13,303 nt of DNA from JBICHM01 sp043101835 (GCA_043101835.1 JBICHM010000148.1:1-13303), one strand, 5' to 3'. Positions 6,770 through 13,303 are shown, numbered from the stretch's first letter. Notes: generated by a model not told the origin, from the sequence alone. Program-made: numbers and translations.

Positions 6770-6796
6770 CGCCCGGCGGCAGATGCCGACCGGGCG
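6770..6796. terminator. Hairpin between convergent genes, possible bidirectional terminator
   Basis: CGCCCGG-CGGC (6770-6780) pairs with GCCG-A-CCGGGCG (6785-6796) as 11 base pairs with one bulged A and an AGAT loop. It lies in the 106-bp space between two converging genes. Neither side has a T-run, so intrinsic termination is uncertain. Confidence 0.4.
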
Positions 6797-6837
6797 TCGT
6801 CTCCATGAGGGGCTGGTGTGGTCCGGGGCGAGGCCGT

Positions 6838-7278
6838 TTAGGGATTCCGGCTCAGGCGCTCGCGGGCGCCGGCGCCGTGGCCGAAGACCAGTTCGGCGCC
6901 GAGCCACCCACCGATGACAACGGCGCCAACGCCGGCGATGGCGACGAGGCGCGCGAGGATGTCGCCGGCGTCGGCGAGTCGCAGGGCGAGCGAGATCGCC
7001 ATGAGCCCCAGCGCGCCAGTCATGACGGTGAGGTGGCGCATCGCGATGCGCTCCGCGTCGGTGTCGCCGCGCGGCATGGCGACGAAGTCGAGGAAGCCGG
7101 TGACGCCGGCGAGCGCGCCGAAGGCCAGGCCGAGCCCGAGGGCCCAGGTGGCCGCATCGGCCCATGGGCCGCCCGGATCGGCCCATGCGCCGAGATCGGC
7201 TGCGACCGCCCCGATCCAGAGTCCGATCGGGGCGTGCGCCGTGGCGGGGTGCATCGGATGGCCGAAGAGGCGCGCCAT
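6838..7278 (-). CDS. DUF2231 four-helix membrane protein
   Basis: A 146-residue inner-membrane protein of the DUF2231 family. It opens with the family hallmark LFGHPMHPATAHAPIGLW, giving His7, His10 and His15 just before the first helix. Predicted helices are about 14-32, 44-66, 84-102 and 110-132. RHLTVM places His82 at the start of helix 3, and His134 follows helix 4. DUF2231 function is not established; some relatives occur fused to Rieske iron-sulfur domains, which hints at electron transfer. The start codon is separated from the upstream gene's stop by only 2 bp, so the two are co-transcribed from the promoter near 7690 and probably act together. It has no enzyme motif that I can see. 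Confidence 0.8.
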   Translation of the reverse strand: MARLFGHPMHPATAHAPIGLWIGAVAADLGAWADPGGPWADAATWALGLGLAFGALAGVTGFLDFVAMPRGDTDAERIAMRHLTVMTGALGLMAISLALRLADAGDILARLVAIAGVGAVVIGGWLGAELVFGHGAGARERLSRNP

Positions 7279-7280
7279 GG

Positions 7281-7640
7281 TCAGGTCGTCGTGGCGGTGT
7301 GCATGAAGAGATCGGCGACGAGCAGCACGAACGCGCAGACCGCGGCGCCGCCGTGGACGAGCACGAGGCCTGTCGGCAGCGGGCGATTGCGCGCGTGGAA
7401 TGACATCAGGATGAAGCCGCCGAGGGCGACGACGACGAAGATCACGAACGCGGCGCCGGCTGCGCCGAAGTCATCGCGACGCAGGAGCCCCAGGGCAAGC
7501 AGGACCAGTCCCGTTGCGCCAAGGAGAAGGTGAACGATCGCCAATGGCCACGAGCGCTTCCTGCCCTGGAAGTGCAGGACCGCCAGCGCAGCGCCTCCGA
7601 GCGCCGTGATGGCGAAGACCGCGGCGGCAGACTCGAGCAT
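7281..7640 (-). CDS. Small four-helix membrane protein with internal duplication and paired histidines
   Basis: A 119-residue membrane protein that I do not recognise as a named family. Predicted helices are about 5-22, 33-53, 59-80 and 88-112. The first and second halves align without gaps at an offset of 59 residues: His23, Arg27, Leu33, Val36 and His37 match His82, Arg86, Leu92, Val95 and His96. Each half thus carries H-x13-H at the end of its first helix and inside its second. Such histidine placement could bind haem or metal, but that is inference. ATG 7640 was chosen because GGAGGT lies six bases upstream; the frame is open 13 codons further, into the promoter region. It is first gene of a two-gene operon with the DUF2231 protein and divergent from the SufR-like regulator. 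Confidence 0.75.
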   Translation of the reverse strand: MLESAAAVFAITALGGAALAVLHFQGRKRSWPLAIVHLLLGATGLVLLALGLLRRDDFGAAGAAFVIFVVVALGGFILMSFHARNRPLPTGLVLVHGGAAVCAFVLLVADLFMHTATTT

Positions 7641-7675
7641 GATGGACCTCCAGAGAAAGAAGTGTGCAGAAAAAC

Positions 7676-7703
7676 ACAATAATCAAAGTATTTATAAAGT
7701 CAA
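7676..7703 (-). promoter_or_regulatory. Candidate sigma-70-type promoter for the small membrane protein/DUF2231 operon
   Basis: Reading the minus strand, TTGACT (7703-7698) and TATTGT (7681-7676) are separated by 16 bases and lie about 36 bp before the start at 7640. They sit in the AT-rich island 7655-7705 between divergent genes. The direct repeat AAAGT at 7685-7689 and 7696-7700 (11 bp apart, one helical turn) lies within this spacer and -35 region, placed where a repressor such as the adjacent SufR-like protein could act. Confidence 0.5.
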
Positions 7704-7766
7704 TAGGTCGGGTACGATTCCCCCAGCGATGCCTCGCCCCGAGTCCCCGCAATCCGGACCGGCACT

Positions 7767-8396
7767 ATGACTTCGAAACAACAGCTTCTTGAAACACCGC
7801 GCGGCCAGATTCTCCGTCGTCTTCGCCGGGGGCCGGCGACCGTTCGTGACCTGGTGTCGATGCTCTCGATCACGGCGAATGGGGTGCGGGCGCACCTTGT
7901 GGCGCTGGAGGCGGCGGGCATGGTGGAGCAGGTCGGGCAGGTTCCGGGGAAGCGGCGTCCGCACCGGCTGTACGGGCTGACGGAGGAGGGCGAGCGGCGG
8001 TTCCACCGGGGCTACCGCGCCCTGGCCGATGCGCTGCTGACGGCGATCAGCGCGGAGCTTCCACCTGGATCGGCCGGGCGCGTCTTTTCTGCGGCTGCGA
8101 AGGCGATCGCTGACAGCGCGGGCGATCTTCCGGCGGAGATCGACTTCGCGACGCGACTGGACACTGCCGAGCGAGTGGTGGCTGAGTTGGGCGCGATGGT
8201 CGAGGTGACGCGCGATGACGGCGAGGTGCGCATCCAGGGATATGGGTGCCCGATCGGCGACATCGTGCGGACGCATCCGGAGGCATGCCGCGTGCTGGCA
8301 GATGCGATCGGGGAAATCCTCGGGGCGCCGGTGCGCGATGTCTGTGACCGTGACGGGCAACCGGCGTGCCGGTTTGTCTGCCGCGCGCGTCCGTAG
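7767..8396 (+). CDS. SufR-like HTH transcriptional regulator with C-terminal cysteine cluster
   Basis: A 209-residue DNA-binding regulator. The N-terminus is a winged helix-turn-helix (about 10-75): RGQILRRLRRGPATVRDLV, then VRAHLVALEAAGMVEQ and the wing PGKRRPHRLYGLTEEG. The C-terminus has five cysteines, Cys161, Cys174, Cys193, Cys201 and Cys205, spaced C-x12-C-x18-C-x7-C-x3-C, including CPIGDIVRTHPEAC. SufR-type repressors have a similar C-terminal set and bind an iron-sulfur cluster there, controlling genes for cluster assembly or redox stress. No suf gene is present here, so the target is more likely the divergent membrane operon, the YHS gene and itself. Unlike its neighbours it has no clear Shine-Dalgarno before ATG 7767, suggesting low expression or a leader-poor mRNA. 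Alternative: another cysteine-containing ArsR/DeoR-like sensor. Confidence 0.75.
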   Translation: MTSKQQLLETPRGQILRRLRRGPATVRDLVSMLSITANGVRAHLVALEAAGMVEQVGQVPGKRRPHRLYGLTEEGERRFHRGYRALADALLTAISAELPPGSAGRVFSAAAKAIADSAGDLPAEIDFATRLDTAERVVAELGAMVEVTRDDGEVRIQGYGCPIGDIVRTHPEACRVLADAIGEILGAPVRDVCDRDGQPACRFVCRARP

Positions 8397-8433
8397 ATTC
8401 CGGTGGAAGAATCGTCGTCGGTTGTCGGTTCCT

Positions 8434-8445
8434 CGCGTCGACGCG
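8434..8445. repeat. 12-bp perfect palindrome upstream of the YHS gene
   Basis: CGCGTCGACGCG is its own reverse complement and lies 27 bp before the YHS start codon, in the 76-bp space after the regulator gene. It could be an operator or be fortuitous in GC-rich DNA. Confidence 0.3.
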
Positions 8446-8472
8446 CCCCAGACGCGCGAGAAGGAACGGACG

Positions 8473-9021
8473 ATGCGGTTGATCACTCTGCTTGCGCCGG
8501 TGCTTGCGGCGGCGCTGCTTCTGGCTTCGGTGCCTGGTGCGCAGGGCGGGGCGAGGATTCAGGACGACGCCTCGCAGGAATCGGTGCGCAGCACGGACGA
8601 ATACAACCTGCCGCGCAGCGGCGTGGCGCTGAAGGGGTACGACCCCGTCGCGTACTTTCCCGAGGGGGGCGGCGCGCCGAGGAAGGGCGACAAGTCGATC
8701 TCGCTCGTCCATCGCGGCGTCACCTACCGATTTGCCACCGAGGCGAACCGGGAGCGGTTCCGGGCTGATCCGGCGACCTACGAGCCGGCCTACGGCGGCT
8801 GGTGCGCGTGGGCGATGGCCGACGGCGATCGGGCGGATATCGACCCCAAGTCGTTCCTCATCCAGGACGGACGATTGCTTGTCTTCTACGACGGTTTCTT
8901 CGGGGACACGCGCGCCAAGTGGCTGCGCGCTGATCGCGCTGACCTGGCGAAGAAGGCCGACGCCGCGTGGATGGCGCAGTCGGGCGAATCGGCGCGCACG
9001 TCCGAGCAGCCGGAGGGCTAA
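8473..9021 (+). CDS. Exported YHS-domain protein
   Basis: A 182-residue secreted or periplasmic protein of the family usually labelled YHS domain-containing (seleno)protein. A signal peptide (about 1-26) precedes GVALKGYDPVAYFPEGG at 50-66, then VTYRFATEANRERFRADPATY at about 83-103 and YGGWCAWA at 107-114, the classic YHS signature ending in Cys111. DIDPKSFLIQDGRLLVFY and a charged helix with KADAAW follow. YHS domains are associated with metal, often copper, handling; the function of this secreted branch is not established. No in-frame TGA is present, so this copy is not a selenoprotein. ATG 8473 has AAGGA seven bases upstream. It lies 76 bp after the SufR-like regulator on the same strand, so it may be part of its operon. 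Its stop overlaps the convergent phosphatase stop. Confidence 0.85.
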   Translation: MRLITLLAPVLAAALLLASVPGAQGGARIQDDASQESVRSTDEYNLPRSGVALKGYDPVAYFPEGGGAPRKGDKSISLVHRGVTYRFATEANRERFRADPATYEPAYGGWCAWAMADGDRADIDPKSFLIQDGRLLVFYDGFFGDTRAKWLRADRADLAKKADAAWMAQSGESARTSEQPEG

Positions 9022-10139
9022 CCGATCCGGACGAGCAGCATCGATTGGTCGTCGCCCTGGGGTCCGTGAGCGCGCACGCGAGCGAGGACAGTTTCGGCGA
9101 TGTCAGAGAGGGGCTGATCAGCGAGTTCGCGGATCGCTTCGTCGACGCGTTCGATGCCGAAGTGAAGATTGGCGCGATCGGCGGTCTCCGTGAGGCCGTC
9201 CGTGTAACACGCGATCAGGTCGCCCGAGCGAACCGGCAGGCGGCGCGAGTCGTACCGCTCCTCCGCGACGATGCCAAGCGGAAGGTGGTCGTTGCCGACG
9301 CGTTCGATCGAGCCGTCGCGGATCAGCAGCGCGGGGTGGTGCCCGGCGATGCAGCACTCCACCTCGTGTGCGCCTTGGGGGATGCGCAGCCAGACCATCG
9401 TCGCGAAGACGTCGGAGGGCGTGATCGAAGCGAGTGTCTCGTTGAGCGCGGTCACAAGGTCGCCGAGCGGCTGATCGCGACGGAGCTCGGCGCGCATCGA
9501 GGCCTTGAGCATTCCCATGACGACGCCGGCGCGCACGCCATGGCCGGAGACATCGGCGAGGCAGAGGTCGGTGCACGACTCGCGCTCGACCAGGTCGACG
9601 AGGTCGCCGCCCATGGCGGATGATGGCGTGGAAAGTGCGCACACTTCCAGGTTGGGCGTGCGCAGCGCGAGATCGGGGACGAGCGCGTCGTGGATCTGAC
9701 GGGCGAGACGCATCTCTTGCTGCAGGCTGATGGTGCGCCGGCCCTGCACGGTGATGAAGAGCACGAGGAGCACATAGCCGGCGACGAGCAGGCCAATGAT
9801 CAGGAAGGAATCCAGCGACGGCCGGCCGAACTCGAGGCCCATTCGCCCGCCGATGGCGGGAATGTTGATCGCCATCATGAGCGCGGTGCAGAGCACGATG
9901 CCGGCGATGAACTTCTTCGAAACGGTGAACGCCGCGGCCCAGCACACGGCGAGCGCGCCGGACACGGCGCAGATGATCAGGAACGACCGCAGGCTGCGAT
10001 CGGGCATGATGCTGGAGCCGAAGAGCACGCCGATCGGCGCGAATATGCACGCGACGCCGCCGAAGAACGCGATGATCCACCGCACGGGCGCCCCGGCGTA
10101 GACGCTGTCCGGTCGTTCGAGAGCATCTGGCCGCGCCAT
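9018..10139 (-). CDS. Membrane-anchored RsbU/SpoIIE-type PP2C serine phosphatase
   Basis: A 373-residue signalling phosphatase. The N-terminal part has about four membrane helices (20-42, 50-70, 76-98, 110-131), then a linker helix with QEMRLARQIHDALVP (141-155), the usual lead-in of SpoIIE/RsbU phosphatases. The catalytic domain runs from about 160 to 373 with metal-binding motifs GGDLVD (187-192), ADVSGHG (205-211), YTDGLTE (312-318) and GDDQSML (362-368). These enzymes dephosphorylate a serine on an anti-anti-sigma (STAS) protein in partner-switching control. No STAS protein or anti-sigma kinase is in the window and the membrane part has no recognised sensor domain. ATG 10139 was chosen for its GGGGAGG ribosome binding site. 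It lies 50 bp after the TetR gene on the same strand. Confidence 0.88.
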   Translation of the reverse strand: MARPDALERPDSVYAGAPVRWIIAFFGGVACIFAPIGVLFGSSIMPDRSLRSFLIICAVSGALAVCWAAAFTVSKKFIAGIVLCTALMMAINIPAIGGRMGLEFGRPSLDSFLIIGLLVAGYVLLVLFITVQGRRTISLQQEMRLARQIHDALVPDLALRTPNLEVCALSTPSSAMGGDLVDLVERESCTDLCLADVSGHGVRAGVVMGMLKASMRAELRRDQPLGDLVTALNETLASITPSDVFATMVWLRIPQGAHEVECCIAGHHPALLIRDGSIERVGNDHLPLGIVAEERYDSRRLPVRSGDLIACYTDGLTETADRANLHFGIERVDEAIRELADQPLSDIAETVLARVRAHGPQGDDQSMLLVRIG

Positions 10140-10189
10140 ATCGCCTCCCCGCGCTGTGTGCGCAGCACCAGCGTACATTCGGCCGGCGA

Positions 10190-10753
10190 TCAGGGGCTGG
10201 CGAGCAGATCGACGAGCCCTGCGATCGCGCGCCGGAAGGGGGCCGTCGAGCCCTGTACGCGCGACACGACCAAGGCGCCTTCGATTCTGACGAGCGCATC
10301 CTCGGCGCGGGCCCGTGCGACGACCGCAGGCGCCCCCGCGTCGCGCGCAACTTTCTCGAGGGCCTGACGCCAGCGCCGCATCGAGGCGTGCAGCGCGGGC
10401 CGGATCGGATCATCATCGGGGCCGATCGAGAGGGTGTCGAGCACGCACGGGCTCCGTCCCCGGTCGTAGTACTTCTGGAGATTCGTCACCATCGTGCGGA
10501 CGCGCTCGGCGGGATCGCCGGCTGATTCGAGCGGCTCGATGACGAGGGGGCCGAATCGATCGGCGACGCGCGCAACAGCCGCGGCGACCATCTCCTCCTT
10601 CCCGCCCGGGAAGCGGTGGTACAGGCTCGCCCGCTGCAGCCCGGTGGCCTCGCTGATGCGTGTGAGGCTTGCGCCCTCAAAGCCGTGACGCCGAAAGACC
10701 TCGACCAGGCGATCGAGCAGCTCTGATTCCTCGACTCGCGGCTGGGGGGGCAT
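10190..10753 (-). CDS. TetR/AcrR-family transcriptional regulator
   Basis: A 187-residue one-component regulator. The TetR helix-turn-helix occupies about residues 10-56: LLDRLVEVFRRHGFEGASL, then RISEATGLQRASLYHRFPGGKEEMV. The all-helical C-terminal ligand and dimer domain contains GRSPCVLDTLS, with Cys103, resembling the LmrA/YxaF branch whose members usually repress an adjacent gene. It lies between modC (55 bp upstream) and the RsbU-type phosphatase (50 bp downstream), all on the minus strand. In the 55-bp leader, GACCGATTGTTC (near 10780) is a partly palindromic TetR-like sequence that could be its own operator. Ligand unknown. Molybdate control by a TetR protein would be unusual, so I expect its target to be itself or the phosphatase. 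Confidence 0.85.
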   Translation of the reverse strand: MPPQPRVEESELLDRLVEVFRRHGFEGASLTRISEATGLQRASLYHRFPGGKEEMVAAAVARVADRFGPLVIEPLESAGDPAERVRTMVTNLQKYYDRGRSPCVLDTLSIGPDDDPIRPALHASMRRWRQALEKVARDAGAPAVVARARAEDALVRIEGALVVSRVQGSTAPFRRAIAGLVDLLASP

Positions 10754-10808
10754 GGCGGGGCTCCGGTCGGGATACAGAACAATCGGTCAAACACGGGGCG
10801 GCTCGGGC

Positions 10809-11894
10809 CTATTCCCGGCCCGCGCAGCGCCCCAGGACTCGGATAGCGCTCGCCTTGACGAGGCACTGCACTCGGGCGCCGGCCTCGACGCCCAGCGAGG
10901 CCCGTGCGGACTCGCTGATGAGGGCCATCAGACGCGCGCCGGCGTCGAGCTCCACGACGACCTTCCCGTCGGCGATGTGCACCCCGGTCACGGTGGCGGG
11001 AAACTGGTTGCGGATCGACACGCCCTCCATCGCGTTGCGCGCCAGCGCAACGTCCTCGGCGCGCACACCGACGGAGATGCGCTCCCCGGCGGACCAGGGA
11101 CCGGGGAGCGCGGTGAGCGAGAGGGCGTCGTCGCCCGCGCCGGCGAGGCGGAGCGTGTGGCGGTCTGCCTCGGTGATGCGCATCGCGAGGACACTGACCA
11201 ATCCGCTCCCGGCGAGCAGTCGGAGCGAGTCTTCCTGCGCGGCGAGATCGTGCAGGGCGCCGACGCCGCGGATGCGCCCGTGGTCGAGCAGCGCGAGCGT
11301 CGGCGTCAGTTGCAGGACCTCTTCGAGGTCGTGACTGACGATCAGCGTGGGCACACCGGCCTCATCGCGGACGCGCTGCAGCAGAGGGATGATCTCGCGT
11401 CGGCGCGCGGCGTCGAGTCCGGCGGTGGGCTCATCGAGCAGGAGCAATCTCGGTGCGCACAGGAGCGCGCGTGCGAGGGCGACGCGACGGCGCTCTCCGC
11501 CGGAGAGGGTGTGCGGCGTCTGGTGGAGCAGGTCTGCGATATCCAGAAGGTCGGCGACCTCGCTGATGGTCGGCGCGTTGTCGTGGGCGAATCGACGCGC
11601 GAAGCGGAGATTGCCGGCGACGGTGCGGTGGGGGAGCAGCCGGTCGTCCTGGAAGACGACGCCGATCCGACGCCGGTGGGGGGGCAGGCAGACGCCTGCG
11701 TCGCTGTCGAAGACGACCGCATCTCGGATCTCGATGCGGCCCCGCCGGGGCCGGATGAGTCCTGCGATGGCGTGCAGGAGCGTGGTCTTGCCGGCGCCGG
11801 ATGGGCCGAAGAGCCCCGCGGCGGGGCCGTCGATGCGGGCGGCCGCGTTGAGCGTGAATCCGCCTTGCCGGCATTCGACATCGAAGCGCAACAT
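10809..11894 (-). CDS. modC: Molybdate ABC transporter ATP-binding protein ModC
   Basis: A 361-residue ATPase of the molybdate importer. The ABC domain has Walker A GPSGAGKT at 30-37, the Q-loop VVFQD around Gln82, signature LSGGERRR at 130-137, Walker B LLLLDEPT at 150-157 and switch His188. RRIGVVFQDDRLLPHRTVAGNLRFA is the ModC-type stretch after the Q-loop. A C-terminal TOBE/Mop-like domain covers about 291-355 (QFPATVTGVHIADGKVVVELD and KASAIRVL); in ModC it binds oxyanion and can inhibit the importer when molybdate is plentiful. The ATG overlaps the modB stop by one base (TGATG). Length matches the family, about 350-360. Tungstate or sulfate import is a less likely alternative given ModA upstream. 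Confidence 0.93.
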   Translation of the reverse strand: MLRFDVECRQGGFTLNAAARIDGPAAGLFGPSGAGKTTLLHAIAGLIRPRRGRIEIRDAVVFDSDAGVCLPPHRRRIGVVFQDDRLLPHRTVAGNLRFARRFAHDNAPTISEVADLLDIADLLHQTPHTLSGGERRRVALARALLCAPRLLLLDEPTAGLDAARRREIIPLLQRVRDEAGVPTLIVSHDLEEVLQLTPTLALLDHGRIRGVGALHDLAAQEDSLRLLAGSGLVSVLAMRITEADRHTLRLAGAGDDALSLTALPGPWSAGERISVGVRAEDVALARNAMEGVSIRNQFPATVTGVHIADGKVVVELDAGARLMALISESARASLGVEAGARVQCLVKASAIRVLGRCAGRE

Positions 11895-12577
11895 CAGGAT
11901 TCGCGCCTCGTCTGCATCCGACGCGCGAGCAGTTCACTGGCGATCGTGGCGAGCAGCGCGAGCGCCGTTGCGACGAGCGCAAGACGGATCGTCGCGCCGT
12001 CGCCGCCCGGCTGCTGGGCGGTGGTGTAGATGGCCAGCGGCAGCGTGCGGGTCATCCCTTCGATGTTGCCGGCGAACATGATGGTGGCGCCGAACTCACC
12101 GAGGCTGCGCGCGAAGGCGAGCGTTGCGCCGGCGACGACGCCGGGCGCCGCGAGGGGAAGCGTCACACGAAGGAAGACCTGCCATGGCGGCGCGCCGAGC
12201 GGCGCGGCGGCGCGCTCGATCCGCGCATCGACGAGCTCCATCGCAAGGCGGACCGAACGCACCAGGAGCGGGAACCCCATCACGGCGGAGGCAATAGCCG
12301 CGGCCTTCCATGTGAACGCGATGCGCAGGCCGAAGGTGTTCTCGAGAAATGCGCCGACAGCGCTCTGGCGACCGAAGAGCACGAGGAGGCCGAAGCCGAC
12401 CACAACCGGCGGGAGGACGAGCGGCAGGTGGATGATCGCCTCGACGAGCGTCCGGCCCGGGAATCGTCTCCGCGCGAGCAGCCAGCCCAGCGCCACGCCC
12501 GGCACAAGTCCGATCGCGAGGCTCGCCAGCGCCACCTGCAGCGAGAGCGCCACGGCCGACCAGGCGCTCGCGCTCAC
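11894..12577 (-). CDS. modB: Molybdate ABC transporter permease ModB
   Basis: A 227-residue inner-membrane channel subunit for molybdate uptake. It has about five hydrophobic helices, the family stretch HLPLVLPPVVVGFGLL (50-65) and the EAA-type coupling loop ERAAAPLGAPPWQVFLRVTL (121-140). FARSLGEFGATIMFAGN (155-171) is highly typical of ModB and its tungstate/sulfate relatives. The start is taken as GTG 12577, which overlaps the modA stop by 4 nt (GTGA); a longer frame upstream would run far into modA and is not credible. Expected partners are ModC in the cytoplasm and ModA outside. Confidence 0.93.
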   Translation of the reverse strand: MSASAWSAVALSLQVALASLAIGLVPGVALGWLLARRRFPGRTLVEAIIHLPLVLPPVVVGFGLLVLFGRQSAVGAFLENTFGLRIAFTWKAAAIASAVMGFPLLVRSVRLAMELVDARIERAAAPLGAPPWQVFLRVTLPLAAPGVVAGATLAFARSLGEFGATIMFAGNIEGMTRTLPLAIYTTAQQPGGDGATIRLALVATALALLATIASELLARRMQTRRES

Positions 12578-13303
12578 GGGGCGTGCCCCGGCGCGGCCAC
12601 GAAACCGGCATCGGCGAGGTGTCGGGCGGCGCGTGGATCGCGCAGGAAGGCGAGGAACGCGGGCGCGTTGGCGTGGGCGCCGACGCATATCGCCGCCGGG
12701 TAACGGATGGATGTGTGCAACGACGCGGGAACGGCGCCGACGACGGCGACCCGGTCGCTGCGCGCCGCGTCAGTGGCATAGACGAACCCGAACTCGGCCT
12801 CACCGATCTCGACGAGGCGGAGGGCGGCGCGCACATCCGGCGCGGAGACGATGCGCGGCTCAAGGCTGTGCCACCATCGGAGGGACTCCAGGGCCTCTCG
12901 GGCGTACCGGCCCGCAGGCACATGCGACGGGTCGGCGAGCGCGATGCGCCCTGAGGCGGGCGGCTCGGCGTCGAACGAGATCGGCCCCGTCGACGCCGCC
13001 GCGACCACCACCAGCCGGTTTCCGGCCAGGTCGGTTCTGGAGTCTGCGTCGATGCGGCCTGCGGTGACGAGCGCATTCATCCACGCGCCGTCGGCGGAGA
13101 TGTAGACATCGGCTTGGGCGCCGGCCTCGATCTGGCGCGCGAGCACACTGCTCGCACCGGCGCTGATCGCGATGCGCTGCCCCGTGGACTCGGTGAAGTC
13201 CTCCGCAATGGCGTCGATCGCGTCGGCCATGCTCGCAGCGACGAAGATGACGAGCGGCCGCGGATCCCGGGCGGGCGTATCGCCTGGGGCACAGGCGCAG
13301 AGC
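12574..13303 (-). CDS. modA: Molybdate-binding protein ModA (partial, N-terminus outside window)
   Basis: Extracytoplasmic binding protein that captures molybdate for ModB/ModC. The visible 242 codons run from the right edge: an LCACAPGD segment that may be the end of a signal peptide or lipobox, then PLVIFVAASMADAIDAIAEDF, GASSVLARQIEAGAQADVYI and SADGAWMNAL, the standard ModA signature region with serines for oxyanion binding. Later motifs include GRIALADPSHVPAGRYA, RAALRLVEIGEAEFGFVYATD and the closing FLRDPRAARHLADAGF. The frame stays open through the edge upstream of the internal ATG at 13230, and strand 1 of the fold lies upstream of that ATG, so the real start is beyond the window. It is first gene of a modABC operon with overlapping stops and starts. 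Confidence 0.92.
   Translation of the reverse strand, partial: LCACAPGDTPARDPRPLVIFVAASMADAIDAIAEDFTESTGQRIAISAGASSVLARQIEAGAQADVYISADGAWMNALVTAGRIDADSRTDLAGNRLVVVAAASTGPISFDAEPPASGRIALADPSHVPAGRYAREALESLRWWHSLEPRIVSAPDVRAALRLVEIGEAEFGFVYATDAARSDRVAVVGAVPASLHTSIRYPAAICVGAHANAPAFLAFLRDPRAARHLADAGFVAAPGHAP

Noticed and set aside
6770..6796. Strong intrinsic terminator call for the hairpin between convergent genes
   Set aside because: The stem is good but neither strand has a following T-run; kept only as a low-confidence candidate.
8473..9021. Possible selenoprotein form of the YHS protein
   Set aside because: No in-frame TGA occurs before the TAA stop at 9019-9021.
10770..10790. TetR operator as a separate feature
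   Set aside because: GACCGATTGTTC is only partly palindromic, so it is mentioned in the TetR entry but not listed as a site.
10752..12029. Plus-strand open frame of 425 codons
   Set aside because: It is antisense to modC, whose Walker and signature motifs are unambiguous; the frame has only shadow-like glycine/glutamate/arginine-rich composition.
1..13303. Mobile elements, CRISPR arrays, tRNA or rRNA genes
   Set aside because: No transposase-like or integrase-like frame, no regularly spaced repeats and no cloverleaf-like segment was found by reading; composition is uniform apart from short AT-rich promoter islands.

Overview
This is a high-GC (roughly 70% by eye) bacterial window that reads as chromosomal and gene-dense. 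Overlapping start/stop codons and short spacers are common. The best guess for the host is Planctomycetota, class Phycisphaerae. That is an inference from the very high GC, a PEP-CTERM-like tail of the VPAP...RRRRR type on an exported repeat protein, and the general gene style. No rRNA, tRNA, CRISPR array, insertion sequence or phage gene was seen.

Layout. (1) 1-1710, minus strand: a D-lactate dehydrogenase (ldhA, cut by the left edge) and, upstream of it, a class I SAM-dependent methyltransferase. (2) 1711-1923: a divergent intergenic region with a 9-bp inverted repeat. (3) 1924-4229, plus strand: a two-gene osmoprotectant (OpuC/ProV-type) ABC importer, an ATPase followed by a single polypeptide that joins the substrate-binding protein to the permease. 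(4) 4201-5163, minus strand: a predicted lipoprotein of the metallo-beta-lactamase fold resembling PqqB, tail-to-tail with and overlapping the importer gene. (5) 5253-5792, plus strand: a small protein of unknown function, a doubtful second small ORF, and a good rho-independent terminator. (6) 5907-6731: an exported repeat protein with a PEP-CTERM-like tail, preceded by an AT-rich leader with two small inverted repeats. (7) 6838-9021: a divergent cluster of two small four-helix membrane proteins (one unnamed, one DUF2231) on the minus strand, facing a SufR-like cysteine-rich HTH regulator and an exported YHS-domain protein on the plus strand, around an AT-rich promoter island. (8) 9018-13303, minus strand: the molybdate importer modABC (modA cut by the right edge), then a TetR-type regulator and a membrane-anchored RsbU/SpoIIE-type PP2C phosphatase.

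How the genes fit together. The osmoprotectant and molybdate importers are self-contained transport units. The most system-like and least familiar part is region 7: a regulator with five C-terminal cysteines, expected to sense iron-sulfur or redox state, lies back-to-back with two histidine-bearing four-helix membrane proteins and next to a secreted YHS protein. I read it as a candidate redox or metal-responsive envelope module, by inference only. The smaller membrane protein is an internal duplication with an H-x13-H motif in each half, which suggests possible haem or metal binding.
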